Notes: a model not told the origin generated them from the letters alone. 37,754 bases of DNA from Elusimicrobiales bacterium (GCA_031082205.1 JAVHLJ010000024.1:1-37754), one strand, 5' to 3'. Counted from the first letter of the stretch, positions 1 through 8,471 are shown. Translations and numbers: made by a program.

Positions 1-170
1 CGGGGCCGCGCCTCGTGGCCGCGCCTGCGACGACATCTCGCGGATAAGAGCGGGACTCCTTCGTTAGAAGGGATTAAAAGCGGTATTTATAAGTCGACCT
101 CGGGATGTTGCGCAAAGTAGGTTCGAATTTCATCCTGAAAAGGCCGCCAGATTTTAAAGGCGGTCAGGAC
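1..170 (+). other. Non-coding, hairpin-rich stretch, cut by the window edge
   Basis: I see no convincing gene here. The left 45 bases are very GC-rich, then the composition turns AT-richer than the genes around it. Three possible stems follow one another: CCTTC/GAAGG around a GTTA loop near 57-71, a seven-base pairing of 101-107 with 130-136 enclosing a palindromic TTGCGCAA, and GGCCGCC/GGCGGTC at about 142-165. A strong terminator comes directly after. This fits the 3' end of a plus-strand structured RNA or the untranslated tail of a gene lying left of the window. A short open frame ends at about 66 and could be the last codons of such a gene, but too little is visible to call it. Confidence 0.3.
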
Positions 171-199
171 AAAAAAGCCCCGATAAGGGGCTTTTTTAT
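171..199. terminator. Bidirectional intrinsic terminator
   Basis: The stem GCCCC (177-181) and GGGGC (187-191) has a GATAA loop, flanked by six A on the left and six T on the right, so it can end transcription from either side. It overlaps the stop codon of the MFS transporter gene on the minus strand and also lies after the hairpin-rich plus-strand stretch. Confidence 0.85.
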
Positions 200-1443
200 T
201 TGCCGGCGGCCGGGGAGGCCGCGCGCCGGCTGGCGCGGCGGAGCGGGGCTGATTCGTTAAGAAAGAACGGGATGGCCGCGCCCGCGGCCGTCACAGCGCC
301 CAGGCTCAGCAGGAAAGTCCCGTAACCTCCCCCCGACTGTATCAGATAGCCCGCGAAGAGAGGCGCGGCGGCCGTGCCCACCACGGAGATCATGGAGGTG
401 AATCCCTTTATCCCGCCTATCGCCTCCGTTCCGTAGACGTCGCTCCAGAGCGCGGTCTGTATGGCCTCGCCGGGGCCGGTGGTGACGCCGCACAGCGCCA
501 TGAACGCCGCCGCGGCCCAGGGCCCGTCGGCCGAGTGGACCACGGCTATCCCCGCCATGAACGGCAGCAGGTAGAAGCGCAGCAGCCGCGCCGCGCCCAG
601 CGTGTCTATCAGCGTGCCGGCCGCCAGCGAGCCCGCGAAGCGGGCGGCCGCGAAGGCGGCGAAGCCGCCGGCCATGACGGCGGGCGGCCAGCCTTTGTAC
701 TCGCACAGCAGCGCCTGGTAGAGGAAAAGCCCGGTCAGCGCGAAGGGCGGCACCAGGAACACCAGGAGCACGGCGCGGGAGGACGGATCGGCGAGCAGCG
801 TCCGCACGGCGGACTTTTTGCCGGACCGGGCGGCGGCGGCCGCGCCGGTCAGGGCGGGCACGCCGGCGCCGCGCATGAGCCGCAGCACCACGGGCAGGAA
901 TACAAGCAGGATAACGGCGCCCATTATGCCCATGCTCCAGCGCCAGCCGAAGGCGCCGATCAGCGTCATCACCGCCGCGGGCAGCATGGCCTCGCCCAGC
1001 GGGTAGCCCAGCGAGGCCACGCCCAGCGCGCGTCCGCGGTGGGCGTCGAAATGACGGGCCATGGAGGCGGCCGCGATCAAACCGAACATTCCCTGCCCGC
1101 CCAGGCGCAGGCCCAGGACGCCGGCGAAAAGCCAGGCGGGGCCTGGCGAGAGCGCGACAAGGGCGCAGGACGACATCAGTATCGCGGCGGCGAGCAGCGT
1201 GACGGATGGGACTGTGGAGCGGTCCAGCAGCCGGCCGAAATAAGGCATGGCCAGCGCCGCGCCCAGCGTGGCCGCCGAGTAAAGCGCGCCGAAACCGATC
1301 TTATCGAGGCCGAAGGCGGCGAGCAGGTCGGGCACGAACAGCGAGATGAGGAAAGTCTGGCCGAAGCCGGAAAAAAGGGTCAGCAGAACGCCGGAGGCGA
1401 GCACGCGCGGGTGGGCGCCGATGAGGCGGGCGTAGCCCCTCAC
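196..1443 (-). CDS. MFS transporter
   Basis: This is a 415-residue polytopic membrane protein of the major facilitator superfamily. It consists almost wholly of hydrophobic helices, with two halves joined by a basic, alanine-rich loop near the middle (about residues 195-215). A GRLLDRS segment between helices 2 and 3 matches the MFS loop signature, and a HFDAHRGRALG segment fits the equivalent loop of the MCT/OFA-like branch. The substrate cannot be read from sequence; a small organic anion is only a family-based guess. The frame stays open far upstream, but the GTG at 1443 is chosen because it overlaps the stop of the methyltransferase gene (GTGA) and is followed at once by a normal transporter N-terminus. 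It is the last gene of the lipoprotein-kinase-methyltransferase operon and ends in a bidirectional terminator. Confidence 0.85.
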   Translation of the reverse strand: MRGYARLIGAHPRVLASGVLLTLFSGFGQTFLISLFVPDLLAAFGLDKIGFGALYSAATLGAALAMPYFGRLLDRSTVPSVTLLAAAILMSSCALVALSPGPAWLFAGVLGLRLGGQGMFGLIAAASMARHFDAHRGRALGVASLGYPLGEAMLPAAVMTLIGAFGWRWSMGIMGAVILLVFLPVVLRLMRGAGVPALTGAAAAARSGKKSAVRTLLADPSSRAVLLVFLVPPFALTGLFLYQALLCEYKGWPPAVMAGGFAAFAAARFAGSLAAGTLIDTLGAARLLRFYLLPFMAGIAVVHSADGPWAAAAFMALCGVTTGPGEAIQTALWSDVYGTEAIGGIKGFTSMISVVGTAAAPLFAGYLIQSGGGYGTFLLSLGAVTAAGAAIPFFLNESAPLRRASRRAASPAAGK

Positions 1444-2096
1444 CTGTCCCCGCCGCCCAGCCTGACGCCGAACGGCAGCATGGGAAAGCCCCCGCCGCCG
1501 GCGCGCGCGCGCTCGTATACGCTGATGTGCTGGAACATCCACATGTAGGGCGGCCGCCGCGAGCGCAGCGCCTCGAAGAGCCGGCCGGTCTTCGGGCGGC
1601 AGTAGGCGAAGCCCAGCCCCGCCAGTTTCTCCACCCAGTAGCGCTTGGGGCGCTCGTTGACGTGATGACGGCCGCCCTGGTTGGGCGGCGCCGCCGAGAT
1701 AAGGAGCGTGTCGCTGAACCCCGCCAGGTTGCGCAGGAAAACGTCGGCGAACGGCTCGGGGATATGCTCGGCGACCTCCAGGCAGAGTGCGAGATCGAAA
1801 GTTCCCCAGGCGTTCTCGAAGGGCTCGGTGAGGTCCTGCCTGTGCACCGGCAGGCCGAAGGAATGCTCCGCCGGCGGGACCACGCCGTCGAGCGAGAACA
1901 CCTCCGCCCCGCGGGCTCCCAGGAAATGGCCGTAGACTCCGCAGCCGCAGCCGATATCGGCCACGCGCGCCGGCGCGAACTGCCGGAATATCTCTTCGCT
2001 TATCAGCTCCGCCGAGCGGACATAGTCGGCGTGGCCGGGGCCCCATTCCCGGAAAAACTCATCGTCGTAGACGCGTTCGAGCCCTTCCATCATCAA
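1440..2096 (-). CDS. Class I SAM-dependent methyltransferase
   Basis: The 218-residue protein has a Rossmann-type methyltransferase core. The glycine-rich SAM-binding motif VADIGCGCG is at residues 45-53, an acidic strand end (SLDG) follows, and CLEVAEHIPE marks the post-II region typical of Methyltransf_11/23 proteins. The C-terminal part (ERPKRYWVEKLAGLGF) resembles that of methyltransferases that modify small molecules or sugars, but the substrate is unknown. The start overlaps the kinase stop within a run of ATG codons, and the stop overlaps the transporter GTG, so the three genes are probably translationally coupled. A kinase, a methyltransferase and a transporter together could sense, modify and move one compound; that is inference. 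Confidence 0.8.
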   Translation of the reverse strand: MMMEGLERVYDDEFFREWGPGHADYVRSAELISEEIFRQFAPARVADIGCGCGVYGHFLGARGAEVFSLDGVVPPAEHSFGLPVHRQDLTEPFENAWGTFDLALCLEVAEHIPEPFADVFLRNLAGFSDTLLISAAPPNQGGRHHVNERPKRYWVEKLAGLGFAYCRPKTGRLFEALRSRRPPYMWMFQHISVYERARAGGGGFPMLPFGVRLGGGDR

Positions 2097-3487
2097 GGCG
2101 ATCGGAAAAAGCGGCCCGCCCGGGCCCGCAGCGCGTCATATAGGGCCAGGACCCGCGACAGTATCCGGTCAGCGGGGCCCGTCTTAGGCGGCTGGTGGAG
2201 AGGAAGCCGGAAAGAGAAAGTGGCGCTTTTCCCGGGCTCGCTGGCTATCTCCAGCGAGCTGCCGTGCAGGGCCAGCAGGTCGTTGACTATCTTCAGGCCG
2301 AGGCCGTAGCCGGAAGCCGCGGCGCGGCCGCTGTCGCTCCTGTAGAAGGCTTCCTTAAGGCGGTCAAGTTCTTCGGCCGGTATGCCGTCGCCCGTATTGC
2401 GTATGGAAAAGACCGCCCCGGGCGACGATCCGTCGTGACGCGCCATATGCATGGATATCTTCCCGCCGGGCGGGGTGTATTTCACGGCGTTCCCTACGAG
2501 GTTGGAGATGACAAGGGCGATCAGCTCCTGGTCGGCTTCCACCGGCACCCGTCCGCCCCAGTCCGTCTCCAGGGAGATGTTCTTGTGCGACAGCAGCTCT
2601 TTCACGGAGGCGACGCAGCGCGCCGCTATGTCCCTCAGAAAGACGCGGCGGGGCTCCGGGGTGAAGCGTCCCGACTCGAGGCGCGCCTCGCTGAGTATGT
2701 TCTTCACGAAGGTCCTGAGATTGCCCTGCACTTCCGAGAGCATGTCGTAGACCGCGGAAAGTTCGGACAGACGCTCCTTGCTCTCCCCTTCCTTGAGGAG
2801 GAACACCCCCCCTTCCAGCCCGGACAAGGCGTTATTGAACTCGTGGCTTACGGTGTGTATCATGGCTGATTTAAGCTCGGCGGCCCGCTCCACTTTTTTC
2901 AGAAGGAAGCGTATCACCAGCAGCAGCGTTACCACTGCCGCCAGCGCGAGCATTATCAGTGTCAGCCTTTCGCGTATGCCGGCAAGGCGCGGAGCCATGG
3001 TATCGGAGTCTATGATGATGGAAGCAGTGCCCACCCGCCTGGACCCGGCCCAGACGGGGGCGGAAAAATAATGACACTGCAGCCCGTCCGGGCATTTGAA
3101 ATCCTTTTTCAGCGTCGCCGCGGCGGCCCGGGCGGCCTCTCCCTCGGGGGAGGAGTCCTTGTCCCCTATCCTTTCCGGGGCCGAATGCGAGCGTATCCTG
3201 CCCGCGCCGTCCATGACGCAGGCGTACTTGATTATGGAATCAGTGGCCACGCTGTTGACCAGGGCGTGAAGGAAAAAGAGGTCCTCGCGCGGGAACATGG
3301 CCACGCCGGCGCCCTTGGACAGGGTCACGACGCGGTTGCGCATGTCGTCGAAGACGGCCTGGCGGCCGGCTTCGACCATGCGGGCCGCCAGCACGGCGAT
3401 GAGCAGGAAAGCCAGGAAGGCGGCGGCCAGCAGGCCGTCAACGGCGAATTTCCTCAGCTTAAGTATTTTGACGGTGCGGTCGCCCAT
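2093..3487 (-). CDS. Membrane sensor histidine kinase
   Basis: The 464-residue kinase has a first transmembrane helix at about residues 14-36, an extracytoplasmic sensor region of roughly 135 residues and a second helix at about 174-196. The HisKA box HTVSHEFNN follows with phospho-acceptor His215. The HATPase domain has N-box Asn333 (NLVGNAVKYTP), G1 motif NTGDGIP (365-370) and G2 motif GYGLGLKIV (393-401). The second helix leads almost directly into the H-box, with no recognisable HAMP domain. The sensor region looks Cache-like by size and carries two cysteines six residues apart (132 and 138) that could form a disulphide. No response regulator is encoded next to it, so it is an orphan kinase here. 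Its ATG overlaps the lipoprotein stop by one base (TAATG). Confidence 0.9.
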   Translation of the reverse strand: MGDRTVKILKLRKFAVDGLLAAAFLAFLLIAVLAARMVEAGRQAVFDDMRNRVVTLSKGAGVAMFPREDLFFLHALVNSVATDSIIKYACVMDGAGRIRSHSAPERIGDKDSSPEGEAARAAAATLKKDFKCPDGLQCHYFSAPVWAGSRRVGTASIIIDSDTMAPRLAGIRERLTLIMLALAAVVTLLLVIRFLLKKVERAAELKSAMIHTVSHEFNNALSGLEGGVFLLKEGESKERLSELSAVYDMLSEVQGNLRTFVKNILSEARLESGRFTPEPRRVFLRDIAARCVASVKELLSHKNISLETDWGGRVPVEADQELIALVISNLVGNAVKYTPPGGKISMHMARHDGSSPGAVFSIRNTGDGIPAEELDRLKEAFYRSDSGRAAASGYGLGLKIVNDLLALHGSSLEIASEPGKSATFSFRLPLHQPPKTGPADRILSRVLALYDALRARAGRFFRSP

Positions 3488-3777
3488 TATTTACCGCCGG
3501 AGACGCGCCGGATCTTCTCCCTAAGCTGGCGAGCAGGCGCGTAGGAAGGGTGTATTTTTGAGATCTGGTCCAGGTAGCCAAGCGCCGAGCCCATGTCATT
3601 ATCCGTGTAAGCGCTCACGGCGCGGTAATAGAGACGCTCCACCCGCCGGGAATCTTCCTCCGAAAGCCTGACAGCGGGGACCGCCGCCGGCGCCGCGGGA
3701 GCGGCCCCGCCGCGCATAGCGGAGCAGCCGGCCAAAAGCGCCGGCAGAAGAAAGGCCAGAGCCCCGCGAAAGGACAT
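3487..3777 (-). CDS. Small lipoprotein with TPR-like segment
   Basis: This 96-residue protein starts with a short hydrophobic signal and a clear lipobox, LLAGC, with the modified cysteine at residue 18. An alanine/proline-rich linker follows, then an amphipathic stretch (RVERLYYRAVSAYTDNDM and on) that looks like a single tetratricopeptide helix pair with the YxxA and G..A pattern. It is probably anchored in the outer membrane or the outer face of the inner membrane. It is the first gene of the operon with the histidine kinase, so it may act with the kinase sensor region, but that is only contextual. A purine-rich GGGGGAGGG lies about 11 bases upstream of the ATG. Confidence 0.75.
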   Translation of the reverse strand: MSFRGALAFLLPALLAGCSAMRGGAAPAAPAAVPAVRLSEEDSRRVERLYYRAVSAYTDNDMGSALGYLDQISKIHPSYAPARQLREKIRRVSGGK

Positions 3778-3801
3778 TTGTTTATTACCCTCCCCCGAAA
3801 A

Positions 3802-3810
3802 AGTCTACCA
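3802..3810 (-). promoter_or_regulatory. Putative extended -10 promoter for the kinase operon
   Basis: On the minus strand TGG is followed by TAGACT, an extended -10 element (TGnTAnnnT). It lies between the valS terminator and the lipoprotein start codon, leaving a leader of about 20 bases with a GGGGGAGGG ribosome-binding sequence. No convincing -35 is visible. Confidence 0.4.
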
Positions 3811-3817
3811 TTTCAGG

Positions 3818-3858
3818 AAAAGAAAATCCCCCTGGCGCCGAACCCGGCGGCCGGGGGA
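3818..3858 (-). terminator. Intrinsic terminator after valS
   Basis: Read on the minus strand, TCCCCC (3853-3858) pairs with GGGGGA (3827-3832). An inner CGCCG/CGGCG hairpin with a GGTT loop is nested inside. The T-rich tail TTTTCTTTT (3818-3826) follows. It begins shortly after the valS stop codon and separates valS from the kinase operon. Confidence 0.75.
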
Positions 3859-3871
3859 CGTGCGGCGCTTT

Positions 3872-6511
3872 TCAGGCGGCGCCGAGTTCCACTACGGCAG
3901 CCAGGGCGGCCTCGTCCGAGGCGGTCTCCTTGAGCGAGAAACCGGCCTTGTCCACGCAGCCGGCGGAGAACAGGTCGTCGAGCGCCAGTTGCAGCGCGGC
4001 GGCCTGCTTCGGTCCGCATTCCACGGCGAGCCTGGCCACCGGCCATTTGACGCTGCGCTTCTCGCCGGCCTTTTTGGTCCGGATGGCGTCGAGCGCGGCG
4101 CGCGCGGCCTTGAGCACCAGCGCGTCCCCCTCCACCGGCGCCATCTCGGCGGCGGACGGCCAGGGCGCCTTGTGCACCGACGGGTGGCCGGTGCGCTCCG
4201 CGAAGGACCAGCTCCAGACCTCCTCGGTGATGAAAGGCAGGAACGGCGCGAAGAGCCGCAGGAAGACGCCGACGGTCCACTCGAGCGCGGCGGCGGCCGA
4301 GCGGGCCTGCGCCGGCGAGCCGGAATAGGCCCGGCCTTTAACGAGCTCCAGGTAATTGTCGCAGAAGTCCCAGAACGCGGTCTCGACATAGAGCAGGACC
4401 GCCGCGTAATCGTAGTTCGCGAAGTCGGAGCGCGAGGACTCGACGATCCCTTTCAGGTGCGAGACCCAGGCGCGGTCGAGCGGTTCCGTGATGTCGGCCG
4501 GGCCCAGCGGCGCGCCGCCGGCGGCGGGGCCGCGGGACTGCATGATGGCGAACTTGGAGGCGTTGAAGATCTTGGTCGCCAGCCGCATGCCGACCTTGAA
4601 CACGCTCTCGTCGTAGACGGTGTCCTGTCCCAGCTTGGCCTTGCCGCTCCAGTAGCGCAGGGCGTCTGCCGAATAGGTCTGCAGCAGGCCCTCGGGCGTT
4701 ATCGTGTTGCCCTTGGACTTGCTCATCTTGCCCTTCTCGGGGCTGACCACCCAGCCGCTGATGGCGGCGTTGTGCCAGGGCACGGAATTCTCGTGCATCC
4801 ACGACTTCGTGATCGTGTAGAAGGCCCAGGTGCGGATGATCTCGTGCGCCTGCGGCCGCATGTCGGCCGGGTAGAGGCGGGCGTGCTTGTCCTTGTCCGT
4901 CGCCCAGCCGCTGGAGACCATCGGCGTCAGCGACGAGGTGGCCCAGGTGTCCATGACGTCGTGGTCGCCCGTGAAGCCGCCGGGCTTGCCGCGCTGCGCC
5001 TCGGTGTAGCCGGGCGGGCAGTCGGTCTGCGGGTCGACCGGCAGGCGCGCGGCGTCCGGCACGATGGGGCTGCTGTGGTCGGGGGCGCCCTCGGCGTCCA
5101 GCGGGTACCAGACCGGGAACGGGACGCCGAAATAGCGCTGGCGGCTGATGCACCAGTCCTGGTTGAGGCCCTCCACCCACTGCTCGTAGCGCTTGAACAT
5201 GTACTCGGGATGCCACTTGACCTTGCGGCCCTGCTCGAGCAGCGCCGGCTTGTTCTCGAGTATGCGGATGTACCACTGCCGCGTGGGGACGAACTCGAGC
5301 GGCTGGTCGCCCTTCTCGTAATACTTGACGGCCTGTTTGGTCGGCTTCGGATCGCCGGCGAGCGCGCCGGAGTCTTTAAGCAGCTGCACGGTCTTCGCGC
5401 GCGCCTGCTTGGCGTAGAGGCCGGCGAGCTGGCCGTAGGCGGCGGCCGCCGCGGCCGGGTCGGCGCTGTCGAACTGGTGGCCCTCGCCGAACTGCACGGG
5501 GATGAGCCGGCCGTCGCGGCCGATGACCTGGCGCAGCGGCAGCTTGTGGTCGCGCCAGAACTGCACGTCGGCTATGTCGCCGAAGGTGCAGATCATCATG
5601 ATGCCCGTGCCCTTCTCCGGGTCGGCGTGATGAGAGGGCATTATCGGCACGCGGGCCTTGAAGAGCGGAGTCACGGCCTTCCTGCCGAACAGCGGCCGGT
5701 AGCGCGCGTCGTCGGGATGGGCCACTACGGCTATGCAGGCCGCGAGCAGCTCGGGGCGGGTCGTGGAGATGACGAAATCGCCCCCGCCCTCGACGGCGAA
5801 CCGTATGTCGTGGAAGAAGCCGGAGGCCTCGCGGTCCTCGCATTCGGCCTGCGCCACGGCGGTGCGGAAGGTGGTGTCCCACAGCGTGGGGGTCTCGGCG
5901 CTGTAAACGAAGCCTTTCCTGAAAAGGTCGAGGAAGGAAAGCTGCGAGGTCCTGCGGCAATGCTCGCCGACGGTGGAATAGGTCTGCCGCCAGTCGATGG
6001 AAAGGCCCAGCCGGCGCCACAGCGCCTCGTAGACCTTCTCGTCCTCGGCGGTCTGCCGCTCGCAGAGCTCCAGGAAGTTGCGGCGGGAGATATGCTCGTA
6101 GTCCTTGAGCTCCTTCTTGGGTCCCGAGGGCTTGTAATCGGGGTTATAGGGCACCGACGGCTCGCACCTGACGCCGAAGAGGTTCTGCACGCGGCGCTCG
6201 GTAGGCAGGCCGTTGTCGTCCCAGCCCATCGGGTAGAAGACGTTCTTGCCCAGCATGCGCTGGAAGCGCACCAGTATGTCCGTCTGGGTGTAGCTGAAGA
6301 CGTGGCCGATGTGCAGGGAGCCGGAAACCGTGGGCGGCGGCGTGTCCACGACGAAGGTCTCCTGCCGCGGGCGGGCCGGGTCGTAGTGATAGACCTTGTC
6401 GCTCTCCCAGCGCGCGCTTATGGCGGGCTCTACCGTCCCCGGGAGGTAGCTGGCCGGAAAATCTGACTTCTTCTCGTTGGTCTCCGTTGAGGCGTCTTTC
6501 ATAGGGACCAT
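3872..6511 (-). CDS. valS: Valyl-tRNA synthetase
   Basis: Class I aminoacyl-tRNA synthetase of 879 residues that charges tRNA-Val in the cytoplasm. The ATP-binding HIGH motif is at residues 67-70, just after the DTPPPTVSGSLHIGH signature typical of ValRS, and KMSKS is at 595-599. The long segment between them includes the CP1 editing domain that removes mischarged threonine. The protein ends shortly after the anticodon-binding helical bundle and lacks the C-terminal coiled-coil arm of E. coli-type ValRS. It therefore resembles the shorter branch shared with archaea and some bacteria. The frame is open upstream of 6511, but that region holds the divergent promoters. ATG at 6511 is preferred because AAAGG lies just before it; an ATG three codons further in (6502) is possible. 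Confidence 0.95.
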   Translation of the reverse strand: MVPMKDASTETNEKKSDFPASYLPGTVEPAISARWESDKVYHYDPARPRQETFVVDTPPPTVSGSLHIGHVFSYTQTDILVRFQRMLGKNVFYPMGWDDNGLPTERRVQNLFGVRCEPSVPYNPDYKPSGPKKELKDYEHISRRNFLELCERQTAEDEKVYEALWRRLGLSIDWRQTYSTVGEHCRRTSQLSFLDLFRKGFVYSAETPTLWDTTFRTAVAQAECEDREASGFFHDIRFAVEGGGDFVISTTRPELLAACIAVVAHPDDARYRPLFGRKAVTPLFKARVPIMPSHHADPEKGTGIMMICTFGDIADVQFWRDHKLPLRQVIGRDGRLIPVQFGEGHQFDSADPAAAAAAYGQLAGLYAKQARAKTVQLLKDSGALAGDPKPTKQAVKYYEKGDQPLEFVPTRQWYIRILENKPALLEQGRKVKWHPEYMFKRYEQWVEGLNQDWCISRQRYFGVPFPVWYPLDAEGAPDHSSPIVPDAARLPVDPQTDCPPGYTEAQRGKPGGFTGDHDVMDTWATSSLTPMVSSGWATDKDKHARLYPADMRPQAHEIIRTWAFYTITKSWMHENSVPWHNAAISGWVVSPEKGKMSKSKGNTITPEGLLQTYSADALRYWSGKAKLGQDTVYDESVFKVGMRLATKIFNASKFAIMQSRGPAAGGAPLGPADITEPLDRAWVSHLKGIVESSRSDFANYDYAAVLLYVETAFWDFCDNYLELVKGRAYSGSPAQARSAAAALEWTVGVFLRLFAPFLPFITEEVWSWSFAERTGHPSVHKAPWPSAAEMAPVEGDALVLKAARAALDAIRTKKAGEKRSVKWPVARLAVECGPKQAAALQLALDDLFSAGCVDKAGFSLKETASDEAALAAVVELGAA

Positions 6512-6578
6512 TTTACCTTTTTTGGCGGCGGGCCCGCCCGGCCCGATACAGCCCCCTTCCCGGGGCGGCGCCGGCAAA

Positions 6579-6588
6579 ATTGTATAAT
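6579..6588. promoter_or_regulatory. Overlapping divergent -10 elements of valS and ychF
   Basis: TATAAT on the plus strand (6583-6588) would serve ychF, whose start codon is at 6627. TACAAT on the minus strand (6579-6584) would serve valS. The two hexamers share two base positions, so RNA polymerase probably cannot occupy both at once. No good -35 sequence is visible on either side. Confidence 0.5.
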
Positions 6589-6626
6589 CAATGCTCGGAA
6601 AAAGACTTCGCGGCAAGGACTTTCAA

Positions 6627-7700
6627 ATGGACATCGGCATAGTCGGGCTTCCCAACGTAGGCAAATCCACGCTCTTCAACGCGCTGACCCGCGCGGGCGC
6701 GGCTTCGTCCAACTACCCGTTCACGACGATAGACCCCAATGTCGGCGTGGTGCCGGTGCCCGACAGGCGCCTCGACGCCCTCTTCGACCTGTTCAAGCCG
6801 CCGAAGAAGGTCCCGTCGTACATCAAGTTCGTGGACATAGCCGGCCTGGTCAAGGGCGCCTCCAAGGGCGAGGGCCTGGGCAACAAGTTCCTGGCCAATA
6901 TCCGCGAGGTGGACGCGATAGTGCAGGTCGTGCGCGTGTTCCAGGACCCCGACGTGGTCCACGTGCTGGGCGAGATAGACCCGATACGCGACATAGAGGT
7001 CATCGAGACCGAGCTGATGCTGGCCGACATGGAGACCGTGGACAAGGCGCTGGAGAAGAACCAGCGCGACCTCAAGGCCCGCACCAAGGACGCCGAGGAG
7101 AAGCAGGTGCGGCTGGAGAAGCTCAAAAGCCTGCTCGCCGACGGCAAGCCCGCGCGCGAGGCCGGCTACACGGCCGAGGAAGTGCGCGACTTCAACCTGC
7201 TGACCACCAAGCCCGTATTCTTCGTCGCCAACACCTCCGAGAAGCCCGACCAGGCCGTGCTCGACAAGCTGCGCGCCTTCATCAGGGAGCGCGGCGCCGT
7301 GCTGGTCGAGATCTCGGCCAAGATAGAGTCCGAGATAATCGAGCTGCCCGACGAGGAGAAGGCCGTTTTCCTCAAGGACCTCGGCGAGGAGTACACGGGC
7401 CTCGAGAAAATGGCCATCGCGGGATATAAGCTGCTCGACCTCATCAGCTTCTTCACCGCCGGCAGCGAGGACGAAGTGCGCGCCTGGAGCCTGCGCCGCG
7501 GCCTCAAGGCCCCGCAGGCCGCCGGCCGCATACACACCGACTTCGAGAAGGGCTTCATCCGCGCCGAGGTCTATTCCTTCGACGACATCATGAAGTACAG
7601 GGAAGAGAAGGCGCTGCGCGAGAAGGGGCTCATCCGCTCCGAGGGCAAAGAGTACGTGATGAAGGACGGCGACATCTGCTTCTTCAAGTTCAACGTGTGA
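6627..7700 (+). CDS. ychF: Redox-regulated ATPase YchF (Obg family)
   Basis: 357-residue P-loop NTPase of the Obg/TRAFAC group, close to the usual length of about 363. YchF proteins bind ribosomes and hydrolyse ATP rather than GTP. The P-loop GLPNVGKST is at residues 7-15, and [17 protein letters not shown] is the family's G3 and switch region. In the G4 position the GTPase NKxD is replaced by NTSE, consistent with ATP preference. A coiled-coil segment occupies about residues 130-170, and a C-terminal TGS domain ends in [11 protein letters not shown]. The start at 6627 is chosen over an earlier in-frame ATG (6591) because AAGGA lies seven bases upstream and the protein then begins with the conserved [14 protein letters not shown]. 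Confidence 0.97.
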   Translation: MDIGIVGLPNVGKSTLFNALTRAGAASSNYPFTTIDPNVGVVPVPDRRLDALFDLFKPPKKVPSYIKFVDIAGLVKGASKGEGLGNKFLANIREVDAIVQVVRVFQDPDVVHVLGEIDPIRDIEVIETELMLADMETVDKALEKNQRDLKARTKDAEEKQVRLEKLKSLLADGKPAREAGYTAEEVRDFNLLTTKPVFFVANTSEKPDQAVLDKLRAFIRERGAVLVEISAKIESEIIELPDEEKAVFLKDLGEEYTGLEKMAIAGYKLLDLISFFTAGSEDEVRAWSLRRGLKAPQAAGRIHTDFEKGFIRAEVYSFDDIMKYREEKALREKGLIRSEGKEYVMKDGDICFFKFNV

Positions 7701-8410
7701 CCCGGTCCGGCCTTTTCAAAGTCTTGTTCGCCGCCGCGCTCCTGCCGCCCCTGGCCGGGTGCTGGAGCGCTTATTACGACGCGCGGACCTTCTTCGCCTC
7801 CGGGAATTTCGCCTCCAAGGAGCAGCTGGCGACGCTCGGGGTCCCCGGCATGCCGGAGCCCGGCTCCCCGGCCGACAGGGCCGACATGGCCGCCGTCCTG
7901 GACTGGCAGGCGAAGAGGACGCCGGAGCAATGCGAGGCCGCCAAAGCCCAGGCGCGCGCGGGCTACGAAGTATTTTTCGGCGACCTATACCCCCTCCCTG
8001 ACGATCCCGCCGCGGCTGAATTCATTGATAAAGTCCGGGACGATGTCTGGCTGGCCATGGGCCTGCTGAAATCCAAATACGACAGGCCCCGCCCCTACTC
8101 CCGCGACAAGGCCGTGAAGCCCTGCCTCCGGCGCCCGGGCGGCCTGGCCTATCCCAGCGGGCACGCGGCCCTGGCCCGGGCTTACGCGCTCATACTTTCC
8201 GAGGTCGCCCCGGCCCGCCGCGCGGAATTCCTGGCCCGCGCCGACCAGGCGGCCCTCAACAGGGTGATAGGCGGCGTCCACCACCCCTCGGACATAGAGG
8301 CCGGCAAGCTCCTGGCCGAAGCCCTGTACGAAGAGGCCCTGGCCGACCCGGAGTTCAGGCGTGGCCTGGACGCCATGCGGGCCCGGCCGGGTAGGCCTGC
8401 CGGGCAATAG
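7697..8410 (+). CDS. Class A-type acid phosphatase (PAP2 family), lipoprotein
   Basis: 237-residue secreted phosphatase. A hydrophobic signal ends in the lipobox PLAGC with Cys22, so the mature protein is probably lipid-anchored in the periplasm. All three motifs of the PAP2/vanadium-haloperoxidase superfamily are present: KSKYDRPRP (Lys125 to Pro133), PSGH (153-156), and R189-x5-H195-x3-D199. This arrangement, with the long N-terminal region before the first motif, resembles class A non-specific acid phosphatases (PhoN type), which release phosphate from organic monoesters. The GTG start overlaps the ychF stop (GTGA), implying translational coupling; the functional link to ychF is not obvious. 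A lipid phosphatase role is less likely because no multi-helix membrane domain is seen. Confidence 0.85.
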   Translation: MTRSGLFKVLFAAALLPPLAGCWSAYYDARTFFASGNFASKEQLATLGVPGMPEPGSPADRADMAAVLDWQAKRTPEQCEAAKAQARAGYEVFFGDLYPLPDDPAAAEFIDKVRDDVWLAMGLLKSKYDRPRPYSRDKAVKPCLRRPGGLAYPSGHAALARAYALILSEVAPARRAEFLARADQAALNRVIGGVHHPSDIEAGKLLAEALYEEALADPEFRRGLDAMRARPGRPAGQ

Positions 8411-8471
8411 TACATAGGTCCAAAAACGGGTCTTTTTAGCCCTAAAGTTTCTTACGGGAAAGCCCGCCGGC

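Noticed and set aside
105-137. A GGTTCGAAT sequence resembling the T-arm of a tRNA or tmRNA.
   Set aside because: The flanking bases do not form the five-base T-stem, no acceptor stem or CCA end can be matched, and no anticodon arm lies at the right distance.
1444-2046. An N-terminal extension of the MFS transporter by about 200 residues.
   Set aside because: The extension is arginine-rich, has no domain, and overlaps the well-supported methyltransferase gene in another frame.
3860-6466. A very long open frame on the plus strand opposite valS.
   Set aside because: It is antisense to a clear synthetase gene, has no recognisable domain, and its composition is what GC-rich third positions on the other strand produce.
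6591-6626. An earlier ATG for ychF.
   Set aside because: It lies two bases after the -10 hexamer and adds a non-conserved peptide; the later ATG has a ribosome-binding site and the conserved N-terminus.
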